DNA of 64,000 nt from Nigrospora sphaerica (lineage: Eukaryota > Ascomycota > Sordariomycetes > Amphisphaeriales > Apiosporaceae). The DNA lies in NCBI GenBank assembly GCA_018287875.1, contig JAGVVL010000015.1, forward strand, positions 1,364,001-1,428,000, in the 5' to 3' direction. The notes beneath the pieces were generated by a model. It was given only the letters and a program-made list of their open reading frames with translations. It did no database searches and was not told where the DNA came from. Each line of letters begins with the position of its first letter. Position 1 is the first letter of the stretch. Below, piece by piece: positions 58,394-64,000 of the stretch. The translations under genes were made by a program, and so were the position numbers.

Positions 58394-58829
58394 CTGAGAA
58401 AGCGTACGGATCCCTTCGGCGTGCCGGGCGTGGGTCAATGGCGGCGGTGGTTTTACGGCGCGTAGAGATGACGGGCGTGTTTGATTTATCTAAGGAAGGA
58501 GTAGACTAAATGATGAACCCCCCCGATGGCAAGACTTTGGAGTTGTTGAGATGAGCCCCCAATTGCGCCGTGTTCCGCGCTCCCTCCTGAGCGTTCCCGT
58601 GTTGAAAGGGTATCAATGTTGGTGCCATGTTAAATGCACCCCGTTTTCCGAGTTCCCAGCAGACTGCCGTTTTTCCTTTATGGGTAATGATGAGATGATG
58701 CTTGAGGCGTCCCGGACGCCCACAACGCGCCGGTCGTTTTTCCCCCTCTCTCGTGGGTATGTGTGTTTTTGCGTGTGCTTGTGTGGACGTGAGACGGAAA
58801 GGAAAAGAAGAAAAGAGAGGAACGTTTCA
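58394..58829. other. Intergenic region between convergent 3' ends
   Basis: About 435 bp separates the stop codons of MIS6 (plus) and CAF16 (minus). No gene is seen. The right part (58740-58800) is T-rich, then GAAA-rich near the CAF16 stop. Confidence 0.8.
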
Positions 58830-59675
58830 TCAGTCGGCTCGCTTCTCGAGGCCGTAGCCGCCGAGTCCGCCCTGGTCGTACGACTTGCCCTCGGGGCCGC
58901 GGCTCATGGCGCTCCGGGGGCCGCGGTCGGCGAGGTCGCGCTGGAGCCAGCCGAGGACGAGCTCGCCGAGGCGGCTGTTGCCCGAGGTGGCGGCGGGCTC
59001 GGCGGGGTCAAGGAAGCGGTCGGCGGGGCCCCACTCGCGGACGGTGCCGAGGTGCATGTGGACGAGGTGGGTGGGCCAGCCGGCGAGGTTGTCGAGGATG
59101 TGGGTGGCGTAGACGACGGTGGCGTCGCGGACCTCGGTCTCGCGGCGCAGCCAGGCGAGGAAGCCGGCGCGGCTGAGGACGTCGAGGTCGACCGTGATCT
59201 CGTCGAGCAGCAGCACGGTCCACGGCCGGATGAGGCCCATGGCGAGCTGGACGCGGCGGCGCTCGCCGTCCGAGACGGCGTGCATGCGCCAGCGCACGTC
59301 GATGTCGAGCACGCCCACGAGCTCGTCGCGCCGCGCCGGGTACGCGTCGCCGCCCACGGACCGCAGCAGCTCGTCCACGCCGATGTCGGTCCGCACGATG
59401 GGGTTCAGCACCCACTCGAGCCCCAGGTACGTCACGCCCTCGAGCCCGTCCTGGAACGGGTCCGCGCCCGCCACCCGGATGCTGCCCCCCGGCGCCAGCC
59501 GCTTGCCCGCGAGCAGCCGCAGCAGCGTCGTCTTGCCCGCCCCGTTGGCCCCGATCAGCAGCGTGCGGCTCCGCGCCGGCACCGCGAGCGACACCCCCGA
59601 GAGCCCCGTCGAGTAGTCGGGGAACGTGTACGACAGGTTGTCGACCGTGATGTCGGGGGACGGCGGCGACGACAT
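58830..59675 (-). CDS. CAF16: ABC ATPase Caf16 (Ccr4-associated factor 16 family)
   Basis: Single exon, 281 aa, soluble ABC protein with one nucleotide-binding domain and no membrane segment. Walker A is GANGAGKT (residues 42-49); the Q-loop region is YLGLEWVLNP. The signature is VSDGERRRVQ (134-143, in place of LSGGQ), Walker B is VLLLDEI (154-160), the D-loop is VDLDV, and the switch His is H192 in YATHILDN. WVLNPIVRTDIGVDELL is typical of Caf16. In yeast, Caf16 associates with the Ccr4-Not regulatory complex and links it to Mediator. All ATPase motifs are intact, so ATP hydrolysis is expected. The C-tail is Gly-rich (GGLGGYGLEKRAD). The codons are very GC-rich, which creates a 430-aa shadow frame on the other strand. 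Confidence 0.93.
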   Translation of the reverse strand: MSSPPSPDITVDNLSYTFPDYSTGLSGVSLAVPARSRTLLIGANGAGKTTLLRLLAGKRLAPGGSIRVAGADPFQDGLEGVTYLGLEWVLNPIVRTDIGVDELLRSVGGDAYPARRDELVGVLDIDVRWRMHAVSDGERRRVQLAMGLIRPWTVLLLDEITVDLDVLSRAGFLAWLRRETEVRDATVVYATHILDNLAGWPTHLVHMHLGTVREWGPADRFLDPAEPAATSGNSRLGELVLGWLQRDLADRGPRSAMSRGPEGKSYDQGGLGGYGLEKRAD

Positions 59676-60731
59676 CGTGCGAGCGGGGGGAAATCAGCCG
59701 AATTCACCAAATTACCGGGTGTGGGGGAGAGGGAGAGGTGCGTGCGTCCGCTTGTTGCCGGCGCCTTGGTGCAAAATGGACGAAAAGGTGGAAGGCGGCG
59801 AAAGATACCCGAGAGGTGGGGGAAGTTGGGGGAGAGTTGGTGAACTATTTATACGTGGTGACTGACGGGTGATGATTCAGTACCTCTTTTCACATTGTAC
59901 ATACCTGACCCAAATCACGTACGTCGTCCTAGGTGGGGCTTTTGATGCCATATGGTCGGATCGATCCATCTGTGAATCAATCTAGGTAACCGACCGACCG
60001 GCGGAGTCCGGCTCTCACAACTCCGTCGCCGATATAGGCGCTTCCACCTCCGCCGGCTCTCTTACCACTAGAAACCAACAGCAGTCGGCCCCATGCGGTC
60101 CCGGCTCCCTGGTACTTAAAGCAGTGGAGGGGCAGCATCTGGAACGCGAAGAGCCCCTCCCGGCACGCCGTCTTACACGAACACAATACGGAGCGGCACG
60201 CCCGACTGCCACGCGCCCAATGCATTAGGGGACCGGTTGAGCAGTGAATATCCTGCTACCGTATAAAGGCGGTGTATTATCAGAATAAGCCCGAGGCTCC
60301 CGCATGGAACATTTGTCGTGCCTGCCCATACATGATCCTTATCATACATGAAAACGCCGTCGGTCAAAAGTCAACATGCAATTATCTCGTACACCAGGCC
60401 GGCCTTCGAGTTCCCAAATGCCCCTGAAACCAATGCGTAAAATCATCCCCGACCTGATTAAACCAGCGTGCAGCAGGCCGCCAGCTCTCAACATTCCTGC
60501 AACGCCGTTGGCCATGCAAGAATTACGATGTGGCAAATTCGCCAATCTGATCCAGCCTGAGTAGTAGGTAAGTATCCCTCCAGGGCCTGTCCGTGACCCT
60601 CCGCATGTGCACAGGGATGTCGCTCGTCTTGGCGACTCGTCAAAATAATACGTCTTTCGTAGTCTTGACCATGACGAGGTCTCGATGAACGTGCCGTGCC
60701 GTTGGACAGAGCCGGCGTCGAAGCATGCCTC
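59676..60731. other. Intergenic region between CYK3 and CAF16
   Basis: About 1.06 kb on the CAF16 promoter side (both genes are minus). No gene is recognised. 59870-59960 is AT-richer, and a CGACCGACCGGCGG run lies near 59990-60003. Confidence 0.75.
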
Positions 60732-63700
60732 TCATCCCACCACCGTCCATTCGGCGAATACGCACCATCGGGCTGTGCGGTCGGCGAGCACCAGGCCCCT
60801 CCACACGCCTCGTTCCGAACACTTGATGATGGTCTCCCACGTACCGCCGTCGCTGACCTCGTCCTCCCCTCCTATATTACGGCTGCTCGTGCCCACACCC
60901 CGTCGGTCCTCCTTGCGCATGAGCCGGAGAATCTTGCCCCCCGGCGTCTGAATCGCCAGTTTGGCCGGCTTCTTCCCAGCCACCGTGCCGCCTCCGTAGC
61001 CGCTGCTGCTCGCCGTGCTCGTGCTAGGATTCGACGAGTTCATGCTCATGGAGCTGGGTGGCCGCGCAAACGGAATGGGAGACGTGCCTCCCGGGTTGCT
61101 GGACGGCGTCATCGTGGAGCTCGGCGAGAGGGAGGGGTGTTGGCGGATAGCAAAGACAAATGTATTATTCAGTGCCAGGCGTTGGCACTGCGGCTGAACG
61201 ACGTAGATGTCGTGTCGCTGAGCATGCGGCGTCGGGTGCCGCGTGACAAACTCGTAAGCTGGGTTGTCCCCCGTGTGGATGACGGGCAGCGCAAAGGCCA
61301 GCGGGTGGGGAATGTCTTTAATGCTGTGCATGAGGCCACGCTTACCGGCGTAGACTTTGAGGACGCCGATGCCTTCATCGCCAGGCAGAAGACCCTTGAC
61401 CGTGTAACGCTTGGTGCCGTTGTACCACTCGGCCTGTGCCAGAGCGCGCTTCTTGACCACCTCGCCCGACTCGAAGACATCGCCGTCCGCGTCCCGCGTG
61501 AAGGTGCGCACCTCCACTTCGGCCGCAACTTCCACATCGGCGGGCACGTTGAACTTAATGTGCACCATCTCGAGGTTTTCGATGCGTACCAGCGACGTGT
61601 TGTAGTCAACCATGGCCAGCTCGTTCTTAAAGAACGCCGGGCATGCGCCCGGGAGATTGAGAAGCACCTCGTGGGACACCGGAGGGCACATGTGTTGCTG
61701 CAAGTGATGTTCGGGGATGTGAGTCCAGCAGATCTCGGACGGCCGCGTGAGGAACCACCAGCTATCGACTGCCGTATTGCTCGCGCTCGAGTACAGCGCA
61801 CGCTTGGGGTTGGACATGGAGGCAAGGCAGCAATCAATCATGCGCCACTCGTTGTCGATCAAAACCGCGTTCCACCAGTGGTTGGAACGCGGCATGATGG
61901 TCGTCTCGGGAACCTCGCCCGGCGTCTTGAGATAACCACGAACCACCTCGGAATGGATGCCCACGGCCGTGCACATTTCGTGGACGAGGACGGCGTACTC
62001 CTCTGCGCAGCCCCTTTTGGCCTGAATGACCCTGCGCGTGTCCACCTGGACCTCCAAGTCCTCCTCCCATGCGATCTTCTCGGCAACCCAGATAAAGATG
62101 GCCCGCAGGCGCTGGACCTCACTTCGGTAGGGCCGACACACGTAGCTGGTGGCCAGGGTCACGGCTGTCGTCATCGGGGGGAGGCTGCCGATGAAGCGCG
62201 AATTTTTGTCCACCTGGCTGAGGTTGATGATCTGGAAGTTCACGGGCTCGCGAACCGGCATTCCATCGCCATCTTCATCACCCTCCAGCGTCTCGAAGAA
62301 CTCGTCGACGGGGTTGATAGCGGGGTAGTCCAGCATTTGGCATCGGTCGCGCCGTTCGTTTCGCTCATTTCTGCTCAGTGTGTTCGATCGATTCACGTCT
62401 CGGCGTACCTGCACCCAGTCACCACCACTCACGAGAGCCATTTCTCTGGCAGCATCTCGCCCCAGGCTGACACTGCTGGTGCCAGCACCTCCTGCGACGG
62501 CCGACACGACATTAGGGGCAGATCGTGCTGCGGGCGACGCCGTACTAGCCGCGTTGTGGCCAATGGTGCTACGGCCACTGGCAACACCCGTCTTGGTGGC
62601 CTCGAGTATTCTCTTGATGAAGTTGGATTTTTTCGGCTTGGCTTCCGGTTGTACGAGGCCGCCCACCGCGGCGATGCCATTACCATCGTCCTGCTGCCCC
62701 GTTTGCGCGTACGGGGCGGCCTGGGATGACGAGTGGCTGGCGTGGTAGGAAACGCCACTGAAAGGCGTCGTCGATCGGTCCAGTTCGTAGTCGTCGTTGC
62801 GCTCGCCGCGGCGGAAGCCCAGCTCACTTCGCGCGCGTGCTCGGTTTTTGCGTGCCAAGTCGCCAGCGCTTGTCGCGCTCATGCCGCCGGCGGACGTGCC
62901 GCTCATCAGACTCCGGTTCGTACTTTGGGTGGTGGCGCTGCTAGTTGTAGTAGTACTGCGGTTGCCCGAGGAAGCGTTGGTTGAGTTCGTCTTGGTCGTC
63001 GACGTGCGGTTGAGAAAAAGGCGCCCCCCGCCGTAGACCGACTTTTGCCTTCGAATTCCCGTGTCACTCTCGCCTGTCACGCTCAGGGCTGACTTGGGAC
63101 GCTCAATGTGCAATTGTTTCTTGGATGGCGGTGGCGGCGCCATTCCCGTGGCGTCCATGGCATTCATACTTGAACTGTGCTGATGCATTTTACGAATGCG
63201 GCTCTCCATCCTCTCGACGTAATTGCTTAGTTGTGGCGGTTCGGGCTCGTCTCCGTAGCCGCCGTGGTTTGTGTTCTCCTGCGAAGAGTTTCCACTGTAC
63301 GTTTCGTAGCCCTCGTCCTGGAGGACTACGCCCATAGAGGTCTGGGGCCTCACCTTATGATGTGGTTTCCGTCTGGAGCGATGGCGTACCATGTCGAAAG
63401 ACTCGGGCGACCAAGGGTCAAGGGGGGGCTCGGGGGAGTCTCTGCTGTGCTGCGGTTGCATTCCTAGCGCGTCCAGCTGCTCAATAACGCCATCCATGGC
63501 TTCTCGCAAAGGGGATGGTGTGAAACCATCGCCACCCGGTGATGGCGGAACGGGTGAGGGGCCTCTTGGGGTCACTGGCCTGGGGTTGCGAGAGGCGTTG
63601 GAGCCGCCGCCTCGGGTCAGAACGGCGTTTCGGTGCGGCGGCGGCGGCGGTGGCGGCGATTCGGCTTGTGAGAGTTCAGCACCGGGTCGGTACGGAATGA

Positions 63701-64000
63701 AACTGGAGGGGGTCGGCGAAGGTGCTCTCGAGGACTGGTGTACGGGGGACGGCACTGGAGACGGCGCCTTGGTACCAAAATACGACATTTGCAGTGGAGA
63801 GGGCTGCCTTAAGTCCCAAGAGTCCTGCCGAATATGCATCGGTGCCGGCGACGGTTCTCTGGTATCCCAAGGCCCCGTCCGATGGGCAAGAGGCGCGGGC
63901 GAAGCCAGCCTGGCGTCCCAAGACCCCTGGTGGTTTAAAGGCGGCGTGGGCGATGGTGCCCTCGTGTCCCAGGACCCGTTGCGACTTGTGAGCGGAGCAG
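60732..64000 (-). CDS. CYK3: Cytokinesis protein 3 (Cyk3), C-terminal ~1088 residues
   Basis: The frame is open from the right window edge to a stop at 60732; the N-terminus, where Cyk3 has its SH3 domain, lies outside. The first ~71 residues are four 17-residue repeats of the form xPxxxxxxSWDxRxxSP, followed by a long Pro/Ser-rich disordered region (APSPVPSPV, PPPPPPPHR). About residues 560-830 of the visible part are the Cyk3 transglutaminase-like domain. At its start, DEFFETLEG and YVCRPYRSEVQRLRAIFIWV are seen, then GCAEEYAVLVHEMC, NHWWNAVLIDNEWRMIDCCLA and PEHHLQQHMCPP. Where active transglutaminases have GxC, this protein has Ala (codon 62004-62006); the His (NHWWN) and Asp (MIDC) are kept. 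Fission yeast Cyk3 is likewise an inactive transglutaminase-like protein acting at the contractile ring and septum. Internal ATGs such as 63839 are not the start. A 677-aa frame on the plus strand is a shadow. Confidence 0.92.
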   Translation of the reverse strand, partial: APLTSRNGSWDTRAPSPTPPLNHQGSWDARLASPAPLAHRTGPWDTREPSPAPMHIRQDSWDLRQPSPLQMSYFGTKAPSPVPSPVHQSSRAPSPTPSSFIPYRPGAELSQAESPPPPPPPHRNAVLTRGGGSNASRNPRPVTPRGPSPVPPSPGGDGFTPSPLREAMDGVIEQLDALGMQPQHSRDSPEPPLDPWSPESFDMVRHRSRRKPHHKVRPQTSMGVVLQDEGYETYSGNSSQENTNHGGYGDEPEPPQLSNYVERMESRIRKMHQHSSSMNAMDATGMAPPPPSKKQLHIERPKSALSVTGESDTGIRRQKSVYGGGRLFLNRTSTTKTNSTNASSGNRSTTTTSSATTQSTNRSLMSGTSAGGMSATSAGDLARKNRARARSELGFRRGERNDDYELDRSTTPFSGVSYHASHSSSQAAPYAQTGQQDDGNGIAAVGGLVQPEAKPKKSNFIKRILEATKTGVASGRSTIGHNAASTASPAARSAPNVVSAVAGGAGTSSVSLGRDAAREMALVSGGDWVQVRRDVNRSNTLSRNERNERRDRCQMLDYPAINPVDEFFETLEGDEDGDGMPVREPVNFQIINLSQVDKNSRFIGSLPPMTTAVTLATSYVCRPYRSEVQRLRAIFIWVAEKIAWEEDLEVQVDTRRVIQAKRGCAEEYAVLVHEMCTAVGIHSEVVRGYLKTPGEVPETTIMPRSNHWWNAVLIDNEWRMIDCCLASMSNPKRALYSSASNTAVDSWWFLTRPSEICWTHIPEHHLQQHMCPPVSHEVLLNLPGACPAFFKNELAMVDYNTSLVRIENLEMVHIKFNVPADVEVAAEVEVRTFTRDADGDVFESGEVVKKRALAQAEWYNGTKRYTVKGLLPGDEGIGVLKVYAGKRGLMHSIKDIPHPLAFALPVIHTGDNPAYEFVTRHPTPHAQRHDIYVVQPQCQRLALNNTFVFAIRQHPSLSPSSTMTPSSNPGGTSPIPFARPPSSMSMNSSNPSTSTASSSGYGGGTVAGKKPAKLAIQTPGGKILRLMRKEDRRGVGTSSRNIGGEDEVSDGGTWETIIKCSERGVWRGLVLADRTARWCVFAEWTVVG

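Noticed and set aside
58551..59843. 430-aa plus-strand open frame
   Set aside because: Antisense to CAF16, with very biased Ala/Arg/Glu/Val content.
60696..62729. 677-aa plus-strand open frame
   Set aside because: It lies fully antisense to the Cyk3 coding region, has composition typical of a reverse-complement shadow, and matches no family.
1..64000. CRISPR arrays, operons, Shine-Dalgarno sites, rRNA genes
   Set aside because: The window is eukaryotic with spliced genes. No regularly spaced repeat array or rRNA segment is visible.

Overview
The window is GC-rich nuclear DNA of a filamentous ascomycete, most likely a Sordariomycete and probably Hypocreales. The evidence is short GT..AG introns (47-116 nt) with CTAAC/CTGAC-type branch sites, fungus-typical families (GT15 mannosyltransferase, Mis6, Cyk3, Caf16, a GH3-GNAT tail) and pyrimidine-rich leaders. 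I do not assign a genus. Gene models were built by eye: exon joins were chosen to restore the reading frame and family continuity.

Layout. 0-9 kb is compact and conserved: the 3' end of a WDR83/MORG1-like WD40 gene, a convergent alpha-1,2-mannosyltransferase (4 exons), a GCP5-like gamma-tubulin complex component and the splicing factor Yju2. 9-17.4 kb is nearly gene-free, with one small conserved-looking protein (78 aa) and simple repeats. It also holds a long 76-nt hairpin about 0.45 kb upstream of the anaphase-promoting-complex subunit Cdc16/Apc6 (17.4-19.3 kb). 19.3-31.4 kb is a 12-kb gene desert in which I recognise no protein. It is marked by a cluster of poly(G)/poly(C) tracts (up to 22 G) and a compound CA/CG microsatellite. 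31.4-33.4 kb encodes an uncharacterised PH-domain protein, followed by the importin-alpha exporter Cse1 (5 exons, minus) and tuberin/TSC2 (plus).

46.3-55.9 kb looks like an accessory, decaying island between two core genes. It holds a disabled multi-pass membrane-protein gene and an orphan C-terminal half of a GH3/GNAT protein that lacks the glycosidase domain. 55.9-64 kb is core again: the kinetochore protein Mis6/CENP-I (8 exons), Caf16 ABC ATPase, and the cytokinesis protein Cyk3, which runs off the right edge.

The genes do not form a pathway or a secondary-metabolite cluster. They are mostly housekeeping functions: cell division (GCP, APC6, Mis6, Cyk3), nuclear transport (Cse1), growth control (TSC2), RNA processing and regulation (Yju2, Caf16) and Golgi glycosylation. 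The most unusual items are the wobble-paired hairpin at 16.83 kb, the homopolymer-rich desert, the decaying island, and the 17-residue tandem repeat at the Cyk3 N-terminal side.
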